Origin: Curtobacterium sp. MCSS17_008
GTDB lineage: Bacteria > Actinomycetota > Actinomycetes > Actinomycetales > Microbacteriaceae
Assembly: GCF_003234185.1 (NCBI RefSeq)
Contig: NZ_QKSM01000010.1
Span: forward strand, 30,256-94,255
Length of the DNA stretch: 64,000 nt
Reading direction: 5' to 3'
Shown here: in pieces, positions 28,663-37,005 of the stretch
How the letters are laid out: each line of letters begins with the position of its first letter
Position numbering within the stretch: position 1 is the first letter of the stretch
Notes under the pieces: generated by a model
Database searches by the model: none
Seen by the model: only the letters and a program-made list of their open reading frames with translations
What the model was told of the DNA's origin: nothing
Program-made: the position numbers and the translations under genes

Positions 28663-30187
28663 CGGGATCAAGGTCGACTACGCGGAGATCGACCGGCTGA
28701 CCACGGGTATCACCGCGCTCAACAGCTTCGCCGGGCCGCTCGTGCCGAAGGTCGGGGCGCTGTCGGCGGACGGGGACCTGCTCGCATCCGCGATCCTCTC
28801 GCCCGGTACCGCACTGGCCGCCGAGCATGCCGTGATGAACGCCTCGGCGCAGCTGAGCGTGACGATCGTCTCCACCGAGGCGCTCGTGATCATCACGGCG
28901 TCGATCTCGAAGGTGTACGAGACGGCCGAGGTCGCCCTCGCCGTGGCGATCGCAGGCTTGAAGGTCGAGGTGTACAAAGCGGTTGCCTTCGGCGTTCAGG
29001 TCGCTGTCGACGCGACCCTCCTGATGGAGACGGTCGTCTACACCACCGTCGCGTTGTCGTTCCTGGCCAAGGAAGCCGTCGAGAGCGGCGTTGCCGCGGA
29101 TGTTCTCGGCATCGCTGCCCACTCGATCGCGCAAGCGTTCGTGGCTTCCGCAGGGCAGCAGGGGACGTTGAACGATCGTTTGACCTTTTTCGCCAAGGAA
29201 TCCGCGCGCAACTTCGGCGACAATTTCATGGCCGAGCTGCCGGCGATGAGCCCGAAGCTCGTTGCTATGGAAGAGGCTTGGCTCGGGGACCTGCGCGGGA
29301 GCGGTACTTACGATGGGTTGCTTGCAACCCTCATTGCAGACGGACAGCGATTCGGGAAATTCCAAGACGGCCAGCACACCTTTGTCGACGGTCTGATCAG
29401 CCCCGAGGAGCGGACCAAACGATCCGAAGACGCAGTGTTCGCGTCCGAGAGTGCTCTCGACACAACGCTGAAGACTGACGCGGACGGAAACATCATCCCA
29501 ACGGACCTTGCTTCGCTTCTTGCGAGTGCCGGTCAAATCGACGCTGTCGGGCAGCAGGACTTCGGAGACATCAGGATCACGAAGGTATTCGGCGCAGACG
29601 GGGTCGAGCGGTACACGGTGCAGATCCCGAGTACTCAGAGTTGGGACCCCGAGGCCGGGAGGACGCCGAACGATCTGACTTCAGACGTACACGCGATGCG
29701 TTACGGCAGCAACACCGCACTAGCAGAAGCGGTGAAGGACGCAATGCGCCGAGAGGGGATCGTCGATCAGCCAGTGATGCTGGTCGGGTTCAGCCTCGGA
29801 GGTATCACCGCTGGGACAATCGCGGCCGATCCTGACGGCTTCAATGTGCAGCAAGTGGTGACAGCGGGCGCACCCGTGGGTTCCATGCCGATTCCCGAGA
29901 CCACGCACGTCACCTCGTTCGAGTTCACCAGCGACCCGGTCGCGGCCCTCGACGGTACGCTGAATCCTGATCATTCCTCCTGGCAGACCATCCGCGGGGA
30001 TGCGCCAATCAAAGCCGACGAGGATATGCCGATGGCTTCGGTGGGCGACGCGCATGATGCGAATCGGTATGCGGTCATGGCTCAGCAGCAGGGACGGGTG
30101 GACGCGTCGGATGACGTCGCCGAGTTCCTCGGAACGGACGGGAATCAGGTGTCCATGAACGACTGGGAAGCGTGGCGCATCCCGTGA
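28655..30187 (+). CDS. Type VII effector with C-terminal lipase-like alpha/beta hydrolase domain
   Basis: The 510-residue protein has no signal peptide. Residues 1-200 are helical and hydrophobic, with two YxxxD/E-type motifs (YAEID near residue 9 and YETAE near 88). The C-terminal half is an alpha/beta hydrolase with nucleophile Ser380 in GFSLGG, probable acid Asp427 in FTSDPVAALDG and probable base His467 in DAHDANRY. The pattern is that of a type VII-secreted lipase toxin; TslA of Staphylococcus aureus is a known lipase effector of such a system. The stop overlaps the GTG of a lipoprotein gene, as toxin and immunity genes often do. The base composition is clearly more A/T-rich from about 28950 on. 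Confidence 0.82.
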   Translation: MSDGIKVDYAEIDRLTTGITALNSFAGPLVPKVGALSADGDLLASAILSPGTALAAEHAVMNASAQLSVTIVSTEALVIITASISKVYETAEVALAVAIAGLKVEVYKAVAFGVQVAVDATLLMETVVYTTVALSFLAKEAVESGVAADVLGIAAHSIAQAFVASAGQQGTLNDRLTFFAKESARNFGDNFMAELPAMSPKLVAMEEAWLGDLRGSGTYDGLLATLIADGQRFGKFQDGQHTFVDGLISPEERTKRSEDAVFASESALDTTLKTDADGNIIPTDLASLLASAGQIDAVGQQDFGDIRITKVFGADGVERYTVQIPSTQSWDPEAGRTPNDLTSDVHAMRYGSNTALAEAVKDAMRREGIVDQPVMLVGFSLGGITAGTIAADPDGFNVQQVVTAGAPVGSMPIPETTHVTSFEFTSDPVAALDGTLNPDHSSWQTIRGDAPIKADEDMPMASVGDAHDANRYAVMAQQQGRVDASDDVAEFLGTDGNQVSMNDWEAWRIP

Positions 30188-30705
30188 CGGTGTTGAACAA
30201 GTTGATGATCGCGACGGCTGGGGTCCTGGTTGTGGTGGGATGTGCCGGCTGCAGTTCGCCTGAGGGCGGGAAGGGACCGAGTGTGTCGCAGACTTCAGCG
30301 TCGGAGTCCTCCGGGCAGACGCTCGCGGAAGCCCGTGCGCAGTTGCAGGGACGCGGCGCTCTCACCGACGCGTCGATCACCGTCAACGAGACGACGTCGG
30401 GTTTTCAAGAACATCGTCGATTGTGGCTTGAAGCATCGACGACAAGCAGCTCTGAGGAAGAGCAACGCGCTCTCGTCGAGTACATGTTCGCTCTCGGATG
30501 GTCGATCAGCGATGTTGATGCCGACCAGGGCATCAGCGTCCGCGTTCACACGCAGCCGCAGGTGACGATCGGTGAACTCCTGCCGGATTGGAACGGGCTG
30601 CAGTACCGGTCGACCTCTGACTCCTTCAAGGAGGTGGCGGTCGCTCCTCGAAAGGTCCTCGAGCGTCAACTCGGACGATGGCCCGGAGCGGTACCGTCTC
30701 CCTGA
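30184..30705 (+). CDS. Lipoprotein, candidate immunity protein 1
   Basis: The 173-residue product has a lipoprotein signal (hydrophobic stretch to the VVGCAGC region) and a small globular domain with LVEYMFALGWSISD and a C-terminal LGRWPGAVP. GTG 30184 overlaps the stop of the lipase gene (GTGA); GTG 30172 is an alternative. A membrane-anchored lipoprotein outside the cytoplasm is a fitting immunity protein for a lipase that acts on membranes. It shares motifs with the second lipoprotein at 31206. The immunity role is inferred from position only. Confidence 0.72.
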   Translation: MTVLNKLMIATAGVLVVVGCAGCSSPEGGKGPSVSQTSASESSGQTLAEARAQLQGRGALTDASITVNETTSGFQEHRRLWLEASTTSSSEEEQRALVEYMFALGWSISDVDADQGISVRVHTQPQVTIGELLPDWNGLQYRSTSDSFKEVAVAPRKVLERQLGRWPGAVPSP

Positions 30706-30738
30706 CTTGACATGGCCCGGCGAAGCGCCCTCCCGCGC

Positions 30739-31225
30739 GGGCTCAAGGCGCAATAGGTGGTGGCTGCTGGTGCTTCCATGGACCGGTCCGGGATGCCACC
30801 TGGTACCGGTGAGAAAGCATTCGAAGTAGACCGCGACCCAGTAGTGAGACTCGCGACATCGACAACACGCACGGCACGATCAACGGACTTTCTACAGGCC
30901 TTGACGAGGGCGTAGAGAAGGGGAAATCCAAAATGCAGACTTATGCGCCCGCACGGCGCAGGATGCTCCCGAGGCTGACGGTGACCCTGTCGCGCGCTTG
31001 GACGGGGCCGAAACTGCTCGCGGAACCATCCGCGGTCTGCCGGCTGCTCTCGACTCTGAGAAGGACGACGTGTTACATGTACCGAGTCCTGCACAGATCC
31101 ACAATGCCGACCGTTACGCGAGGATGGCGCAGCAGTCCGAAATGAACCAATCGTCGGATTTCTCGCCGTTCTTCGGCGGCGACGAGAAGGAGGTGTTCAA
31201 CTACTATGGCGTCCGTGGCAAGTGA
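30739..31225 (+). pseudogene. Decayed copy or copies of the lipase effector C-terminus
   Basis: Translated piecewise, this stretch matches the effector C-terminus. From 30739 it reads GLKAQ-stop-VVAAGASM, matching GFNVQQVVTAGAPV, then KAFEVDRDPVVRL against TSFEFTSDPVAAL. After frame changes, from 30983 it reads DPVARLDGAE and, near the end, NADRYARMAQQSE against DANRYAVMAQQQG, stopping at 31223-31225. The in-frame stop is at 30754-30756. The DPV segment occurs twice, so two partial copies or an internal duplication are present. The Asp and His of the triad are kept; the Ser segment is missing. No start or signal is visible. Confidence 0.8.
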
Positions 31226-31694
31226 CAGGCGGCGAAGCCCGATGCTTGTTGCCGTCACCGTTGGAACTCTCCTGATCAGCTTGAGCGGATGTTCGGCTTC
31301 CGGGGCGCTGACTCCTTTGCAAGCCCGCGATTCAGTTGAGGCGGCACCCGGAGTGAAGAGTGCGACCGTGACGACCGGACGCGTCCAGGAAACCCTGGGA
31401 TCGACGTACTACGTCGATGTACGGGTTGACCTCGAGCAAGGAATCGATCCAATGGATCTACCTCATCTGGTCGATTACATAGCTGCAACCGGTTGGGCGA
31501 CGGACATCAAACACAAGCCAGCACAACTGCAGTTGAACTTCGGGGGAGCGGCCGACTTCGACATGGTGAAGGTGCTCCGGGCGATGAACGTTGAGGCGAT
31601 TCCGGGCTTTGATCGATCCTCAGCAAGCGTCACAGCGGCCCATGCGAACAAGAAGTGGGGCCAGTGGCCGACGCGGGCGCCTGCTTGGAAGTGA
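31206..31694 (+). CDS. Lipoprotein, candidate immunity protein 2
   Basis: The 162-residue product has a lipobox (LLISLSGC) and a domain related to immunity candidate 1: LVDYIAATGWATD matches LVEYMFALGWSISD and WGQWPTRAP matches LGRWPGAVP. ATG 31206 is preceded by AAGGAGGTG, a strong ribosome binding site kept inside the decayed toxin fragment, and the gene overlaps the fragment's stop. The ORF is intact although its upstream toxin copy is broken, which fits selection to keep immunity against toxins of other cells. Confidence 0.75.
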   Translation: MASVASDRRRSPMLVAVTVGTLLISLSGCSASGALTPLQARDSVEAAPGVKSATVTTGRVQETLGSTYYVDVRVDLEQGIDPMDLPHLVDYIAATGWATDIKHKPAQLQLNFGGAADFDMVKVLRAMNVEAIPGFDRSSASVTAAHANKKWGQWPTRAPAWK

Positions 31695-31729
31695 CTACTC
31701 AAGGCGATCGACGGGTGGACCATCGCCCC

Positions 31730-32110
31730 CCCCCAGCGCGAGTTCGCAGAGTTTCAATGTCCTGTCGGATATGACATCGACCGGTGAGATTCGCTCTTAG
31801 ATGCGCGACTCCTAGCAGGTGCAGCTCCTCGTCATCGCACCGAAGCCTGAATCGGTCCTCGAGGGCGACAACCGGACAGCAAGCGCTTCTGTCGAGCCTG
31901 ACCAAGGTTGACGGGCTTCAGTCTCCGGGGCACCACTGCCGGGGCTATTGCGGTCGGCATCGACGGCTAGTTTAACATCCAGCAAGTGGCCACCGCCGGA
32001 ACTCCGATTGGAAGGATGAACATCTCTTCCGCGATAGACATCACAGCTCTGGAGGCTCCACAGGACGCCATTCTCTTGACGAACAGATCGGGACCTGGCC
32101 TATCGACACA
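31730..32110 (+). pseudogene. Second decayed copy of the lipase effector domain
   Basis: From 31914 the translation reads GFSLRGTTAGAIAVGIDG, then a TAG stop at 31968-31970, then FNIQQVATAGTPIG. The intact effector reads GFSLGGITAGTIAADPDG and FNVQQVVTAGAPVG. A one-base deletion lies just upstream of the GFS motif. Weaker likeness (TGEIRS, VQLLVIAP) runs back to about 31730. The nucleophile serine is kept but its second glycine is Arg. The tail (MNISSAIDITALEA) runs in frame into the next gene, giving a false longer reading of the aldo/keto reductase. The rest of the 31695-32195 gap holds nothing else I can name. Confidence 0.82.
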
Positions 32111-32195
32111 CCGCGAGGCACACCGACCGGGCGCCCGCGGACCAGGGGACAACCAGGGCCAGGCACACCGGAGTGATCGGGAGCATGGTCGAACC

Positions 32196-33065
32196 ATGAC
32201 GACGAACAGCCTCCCCGGCGGCACTTACGACCTCGGCGACCTCGAGGTCACCCGCTTCGGCTACGGCGCGATGCAGCTCGCCGGCCCGCACGTCTTCGGC
32301 CCGCCGGCCGACCGCGACGAGGCCGTCCGTGTGCTGCGCACGGCGGTCGAGCTCGGCATCACCCACATCGACACCGCGGACTTCTACGGCCCGCACGTCA
32401 CGAACGAGATCATCCGCGAAGCCCTGCACCCGTACCCGGAGCAGGTCCACATCGTCACGAAGGTCGGTTCGCGACGGAACGACAAGGGGCAGTGGCCGCC
32501 GGCACGGAAGCCCGAGCAGCTCGTCGAGGACGTGCACGCGAACCTCGACCGGCTCGGTCTCGAACAGCTCGACGTCGTGAACCTCCGTGTCGGCGGGTTC
32601 GACGCGCCGGAGCCGGGCAGCATCGCTCCACAGTTCGAGGCGCTCGCCGATCTCCGGCAGCAGGGCAAGATCCGCCACCTCGGGCTGTCGACGGTGACGG
32701 GCGCGCAGCTCGTCGAGGCCCTCGGGATCGCGCCCGTGGTCTGCGTGCAGAACATGTACAACGTGGCGCAGCGCGGGGACGATGACCTCGTCGACCTCAC
32801 GGCGGCCGAGGGCATCGCCTACGTGCCGTACTTCCCGCTCGGGGGCTTCTCGCCGATCCAGTCCGAGGCGCTCGACAGCGTGGCGGAGCGGCTGGGGGAG
32901 TCGCGGCTGTCGGTCGCCCTCGCGTGGTTGCTCCAGCGCTCGGACAACATCCTGCTCATCCCCGGCACGTCCTCGGTGGAGCACCTGCGGCAGAACGTTG
33001 AAGGTGCGGGCATCACGCTGCCGACCGACGCGATCCGCGAGCTGGACGCGATCGGCGCCGCCTGA
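32196..33065 (+). CDS. Aldo/keto reductase
   Basis: This 289-residue (beta/alpha)8 NADPH-dependent reductase has GYGAMQLAGPHVFG, the catalytic Asp-Tyr in HIDTADFYGPH, the Lys in IVTKVGS, and the C-terminal cofactor motif LLIPGTSSVEHLRQN. It belongs with the YajO/IolS-like oxidoreductases; the substrate is unknown. The start is ATG 32196 (MTTNSLPGG), not the longer frame that runs in from the toxin fragment. Codon use returns to the high-GC pattern here, marking the right border of the type VII island. Confidence 0.92.
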   Translation: MTTNSLPGGTYDLGDLEVTRFGYGAMQLAGPHVFGPPADRDEAVRVLRTAVELGITHIDTADFYGPHVTNEIIREALHPYPEQVHIVTKVGSRRNDKGQWPPARKPEQLVEDVHANLDRLGLEQLDVVNLRVGGFDAPEPGSIAPQFEALADLRQQGKIRHLGLSTVTGAQLVEALGIAPVVCVQNMYNVAQRGDDDLVDLTAAEGIAYVPYFPLGGFSPIQSEALDSVAERLGESRLSVALAWLLQRSDNILLIPGTSSVEHLRQNVEGAGITLPTDAIRELDAIGAA

Positions 33066-33185
33066 GCCGAGCGCCGGGGACCAACGGGCGCAACGACCGG
33101 CAGCACAGCAGACCGCACAGCCGGCCGGCCGACCGTCAGCAGGCCGGACAGCCAGTCGGCCAGCCGGACGGCCCGTCCGCCGGTG

Positions 33186-35354
33186 TCAGGCCACCGTGGC
33201 GAGCGCGAACGGGAGCACGGCCGACGCCCCCGCACGCCGGAGCTCCCGCCCGGCGACGGTCATCGTCCACCGGCTGTCCACCAGGTCGTCGACGAGCAGC
33301 ACCGGCCCCTGGTGCGACGCCAGCGCCGACGTCAGCGCCGGGTCCATCACGAAGGTGTCCCACACCCCGGCCAACCGGTAGGCGCTGTTCGTCGCGCCGT
33401 CGCCGCGGGGCTCCCCGCCGCTCCGCCCGAGTGTCCCGAGGAACTGCAATCGCCCGATGGAAGCGAGTGCCTGCGCCAGCGACCCGACGAGCTCCGGCCG
33501 CGACCGCGAGGACATCGCCACGACCCCGGTCGGACGCTCGACCCAGGGCCAGTCCTTCAGGGCGCGGATGCACCCGTCGACCAGCTCGCGGGACACGGGA
33601 CCGTCCGGGCTGGTCGCAGCGAAGAGCGCGCGGAGCGGCCCGCCCCAGCCGAGGTCGGTGAGGCGAGCGACGGCCCGGCCCGGCTCGACGAGCTCACCAG
33701 CCGGGATCTTCCCCTTCACGGGCACGCCGAGCGAGGACATGCCGGACGGCCACTGCGCACGGGGTGCGATCTCGACGCCCACCTTGTCGAGTGCGGCGGC
33801 GGCGCCGGAGGCGTCCGAGTCGGACACCGAGGTGGGGTACCAGACGCCGGCGCAGTTGTCGCAGCGCCCGCAGGGCTCGGCGGAGGGGTCGTCGAGGTCC
33901 TGCTGCAGCAGCTGCATGCGGCAGGCCGAGGTGGACTCGTAGGCGAGCATCGACGCTGCCTCGGCCTCGCGGGCGGCTGCGACCCGCTCGTAGCGGGCGG
34001 CGTCGTACTGCCACGGCTGTCCGGTCGACACCCAGCCGCCGGCGACGCGGTGCACGGCTCCGTCGACGTCGAGCACCTTGAGGAGCAGCTCGAGCGTCGA
34101 TCGCTTGATGTCGACCAGGCCCTCGAGCGCCACGGTCGACATCGCGGTGTCGGTGGAGAGCGCACCGAGCACGGCGGAGGCGCGGGCCTCGGTCGGCATC
34201 GACGCGCTCGCGAAGTACTGCCAGATCTCGCGATCCTCGCGCCCGGGCAGCAGCAGCACGTCGGCATTGTCGGTCGCACGCCCGGCACGGCCGATCTGCT
34301 GGTAGTAGGCGACGGGCGACGAGGGAGCGCCGACGTGCACGACGAAGCCGAGGTCCGGCTTGTCGAACCCCATCCCGAGCGCGCTGGTCGCCACCAGCGC
34401 CTTGAGCTCGTTGCCCTTCAGCTGCTGCTCGAGTTGCTCGCGTTCCTCGGTGTCGGTCCGTCCGGTGTAGGCGCGGACGGCGTACCCGTTCTCGCGGAGG
34501 AGCCGTGCGATGTCCTCTGCACCGGACACGGTCAGCGTGTAGATGATGCCGCTGCCGGGCAGGTCGCCCAGGTGCGCGAGCAGCCAGCCGAGGCGCTGCC
34601 GGGCGTCCGGCAGCGTCAGGACGCCCAGCCGGAGCGACGCCCGCGCCAGGGAACCGCGGATCGTGAAGACGGGGGCGTCCGGGCCCGCGGTGAGCTGTTC
34701 GGCGACGTCCTCGACCACGCGCTCGTTGGCGGTCGCGGTGGTCGCGAGCACGGGCACACCCTGGGGGAGCGAGCGGATGAGCTCGGCGAGCCGGCGGTAG
34801 TCCGGGCGAAAGTCGTGTCCCCAGTCGGAGATGCAGTGCGCCTCGTCCACGACGAGCATGCCCATCCGGGCGATCAACGTCGGCAGTTGCTCGTCACGGA
34901 ACCGCGGGTTGTTGAGCCGCTCGGGGGAGACGAGGAGAACATCGACCTCGTCGCGCGCGAGGGCCGCCTGCGTGTCCGCCCACTCGTGCGCGTTCGCGGA
35001 GTTGATCGACACCGCGCGGACCCCGGCCCGCGCGGCCGCGGCGACCTGGTCACGCATCAGGGCGAGCAGCGGCGACACGAGCACGGTCGGCCCGCCCCCG
35101 CGACGGCGCAGCAGCAGTGTCGCGAGGAAGTACACGGCAGACTTGCCCCACCCGGTGCGCTGGACCACGAGGGCGCGCTGCCGGTGTTCGACCAGGGCCG
35201 AGATCGCCTCGAGCTGCCCCGGGTGGAAGACCGCGTCCGGTCGCCCGGTCAGGGCGGCCAGGGCCGCCTGCGCCTCCGCAGCGATCTCGGCGGACGGCGG
35301 GGCCGCCGCAGGAGCGGGCGAGCCGACGGACGAACCGACACCGAGACCAGACAT
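33186..35354 (-). CDS. RecQ-family DNA helicase with phosphoribosyltransferase-like C-terminus
   Basis: The N-terminal two thirds are a superfamily 2 helicase: motif I RTGWGKSAVYF, motif II VVDEAHCISDWGHDFRP, motif III ATTATAN, motif VI QQIGRAGR, then the zinc-binding RecQ-Ct cysteines (CRMQLLQQDL, CGRCDNC). The last 110 residues do not look like an HRDC domain; they read VVAMSSRSRPELVGSLAQAL and then LLVDDLVDSRWTMTVAG, which resembles the PRPP-binding loop of ComF-type phosphoribosyltransferases. Length is 722 residues against about 600 for E. coli RecQ. A CAGCAT hexamer lies six bases before the ATG. Confidence 0.88.
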   Translation of the reverse strand: MSGLGVGSSVGSPAPAAAPPSAEIAAEAQAALAALTGRPDAVFHPGQLEAISALVEHRQRALVVQRTGWGKSAVYFLATLLLRRRGGGPTVLVSPLLALMRDQVAAAARAGVRAVSINSANAHEWADTQAALARDEVDVLLVSPERLNNPRFRDEQLPTLIARMGMLVVDEAHCISDWGHDFRPDYRRLAELIRSLPQGVPVLATTATANERVVEDVAEQLTAGPDAPVFTIRGSLARASLRLGVLTLPDARQRLGWLLAHLGDLPGSGIIYTLTVSGAEDIARLLRENGYAVRAYTGRTDTEEREQLEQQLKGNELKALVATSALGMGFDKPDLGFVVHVGAPSSPVAYYQQIGRAGRATDNADVLLLPGREDREIWQYFASASMPTEARASAVLGALSTDTAMSTVALEGLVDIKRSTLELLLKVLDVDGAVHRVAGGWVSTGQPWQYDAARYERVAAAREAEAASMLAYESTSACRMQLLQQDLDDPSAEPCGRCDNCAGVWYPTSVSDSDASGAAAALDKVGVEIAPRAQWPSGMSSLGVPVKGKIPAGELVEPGRAVARLTDLGWGGPLRALFAATSPDGPVSRELVDGCIRALKDWPWVERPTGVVAMSSRSRPELVGSLAQALASIGRLQFLGTLGRSGGEPRGDGATNSAYRLAGVWDTFVMDPALTSALASHQGPVLLVDDLVDSRWTMTVAGRELRRAGASAVLPFALATVA

Positions 35355-35422
35355 GCCCCCATGCTGTCAGCACCCGCCGACGGAACGCGCCCCGTTCCTC
35401 CAGGCTGTGGAGAACGGAACCG

Positions 35423-36934
35423 CTACTGGTACGTGATCAGCGACGGCGTCGGCTGCACGTCCGCCATCGTCTGCTCCGGCGACAGCATCGGCGCGTCCTC
35501 GTCGAAGAAGTTCTTCCAGCCCCAGTGCACTCCCTCCGGCGCGTCCTGGTGCAGCGCCTTCCACGTCGCCTGCTTGTCCGGCTGCGAGCCCTGCCCGTCG
35601 ACGTGGATGAGCACGTCGAGCTCCGGGTGCGAACGCAGCGAGGAGCGGTCCTGGATCATCGACAACCGGAACTGGTGCAGCACGAACGCCTTCGGCGGGA
35701 GGCCCTTCGTCCGCACCAGGTCGGCGAGCCACGACGAGACCTCGTTCACCTCCGCCGCCGACACGCTGCCGATCTGCTCCAGGGGCACCTGGTCGTCGGT
35801 CAGCCGCCACTCGGGGTCGAGCGCGAGCCACACGTTCGGCTTCGCCAGCAGCGACTCGTACCGCTTCGCCTGGGACAGGAAGTCCGACCGCCCCGGCTGC
35901 AGGTCGAGGATCACCGGCATCCCGGCGTCGCTCGCCGCGTCGACGTAGGGCTCCAGCGTCGACGCGGGAAGCTCGGTCGAGTAGTCGCCGTCGGCCCCGG
36001 CATCGCCGGCCGCGACGGTCGCGATGACCTCCATCGCCGGCGTCACCGGCTCGTCGCCGAGCCCGTCGTACTCCTTCGCCATCCCCTCGGCCCGGCGCAC
36101 GGTCGCCGCGGGGTCCTGCTCGCCGAGCACCCCGAGCACCGGCGCGCCGGGCGCCCCGTACAGCGCCACGTACCGGTGCCCGTCGAACGGCCGCTGCCCG
36201 CCGTGGGGGAGCTGCCACCCGCTCTCCGCCGCACGCACCGTCCACTCCGGGTCGCGCAGGTCGCCGAACGCCGTGCCGACGAGCACGGTGGGGTGGTCGG
36301 CGCGCTCGTGCAGTGTGGTCACGACGTCTGGTGCGGCAGCCGGGTCGGTCACGCCGTCCGGCATGACGACGACACGGGCATCCGCGGCCTCCGCCGTCGT
36401 GACGGCCGCAGGGTCGGCGTCCCGGTCCGCCACGACGACGGTCGCCGGACGGGAGGCACCGCTCGCCTCCGGTGCGTCGCCACCGTCCGGCGCCTCCTGC
36501 TCCGGCACGTCCGTGTCGACCGTCACGTCGCCCTCCGCCTGGTACCAGTCGGCCCCGAGGCGTTCGAGCTCGGCGGCCACCCGGTCGCCGCCGCTCGTGC
36601 TCGGGGACGCTGTCGACGATCGACGTCCGCCGTCGTCCGTGAGCAGCAGGGGCACGTGGGCGGCCCGTGCAGCGCTCGCCGCGTCACGCACGGCCGCGCT
36701 GTCCGAGGCGGGCGCGACGACCGCCCCCGGGGACGCCCGGAACAGCGCACGGCTCGCGGCGACGGAGCGCGCGGCCGGGTCCTGCTGGGCGGCGACCGTG
36801 ACCGAGTCGGCCGCCGACCGCGCGAGCTGCGCGACCGTCGGACCGTCGTCGTGTGTGGTGCAGCCGGCGGCGCCGAGCAGCAGGCCGGAGACCGACAGGG
36901 CGAGCAGGGCACGGGTGGGACGACCGGAACGCAT
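35423..36934 (-). CDS. Secreted lipoprotein of unknown function
   Basis: The 503-residue product starts with a lipoprotein signal ending in SGLLLGAAGCTT. The rest shows an N-terminal part like the cell wall-binding repeat 2 fold (AARAAHVPLLLTDDG, VVVADRDADP) and a C-terminal part with HPELDVLIHVDGQG and a TIM-barrel-like pattern (MPVILDLQPGRSDFL, VWLALDPEWRL). I do not know the substrate. ATG 36934 was chosen over GTG 36943 because a TAGGGT hexamer ends seven bases before the ATG, so the GTG would be outside the transcript. Confidence 0.8.
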   Translation of the reverse strand: MRSGRPTRALLALSVSGLLLGAAGCTTHDDGPTVAQLARSAADSVTVAAQQDPAARSVAASRALFRASPGAVVAPASDSAAVRDAASAARAAHVPLLLTDDGGRRSSTASPSTSGGDRVAAELERLGADWYQAEGDVTVDTDVPEQEAPDGGDAPEASGASRPATVVVADRDADPAAVTTAEAADARVVVMPDGVTDPAAAPDVVTTLHERADHPTVLVGTAFGDLRDPEWTVRAAESGWQLPHGGQRPFDGHRYVALYGAPGAPVLGVLGEQDPAATVRRAEGMAKEYDGLGDEPVTPAMEVIATVAAGDAGADGDYSTELPASTLEPYVDAASDAGMPVILDLQPGRSDFLSQAKRYESLLAKPNVWLALDPEWRLTDDQVPLEQIGSVSAAEVNEVSSWLADLVRTKGLPPKAFVLHQFRLSMIQDRSSLRSHPELDVLIHVDGQGSQPDKQATWKALHQDAPEGVHWGWKNFFDEDAPMLSPEQTMADVQPTPSLITYQ

Positions 36935-36941
36935 CCGAGCC

Positions 36942-36947
36942 ACCCTA
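36942..36947 (-). promoter_or_regulatory. Leaderless -10 element of the lipoprotein gene
   Basis: TAGGGT on the minus strand is seven bases before ATG 36934. Confidence 0.55.
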
Positions 36948-37005
36948 CGAGCGGTGGTGACGAGACCCTGGGAATGCGACGGGTGTCGTCTCGTAGACAG
37001 GACAC

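Noticed and set aside
31986..32195. In-frame extension of the aldo/keto reductase to 31986
   Set aside because: That stretch matches the decayed toxin fragment (VATAGTPIG); the reductase fold begins after ATG 32196.
28655..32195. Insertion sequence or transposon explaining the A/T-rich island
   Set aside because: No transposase, terminal inverted repeats or target duplication could be found; homologous recombination of toxin tips explains it better.
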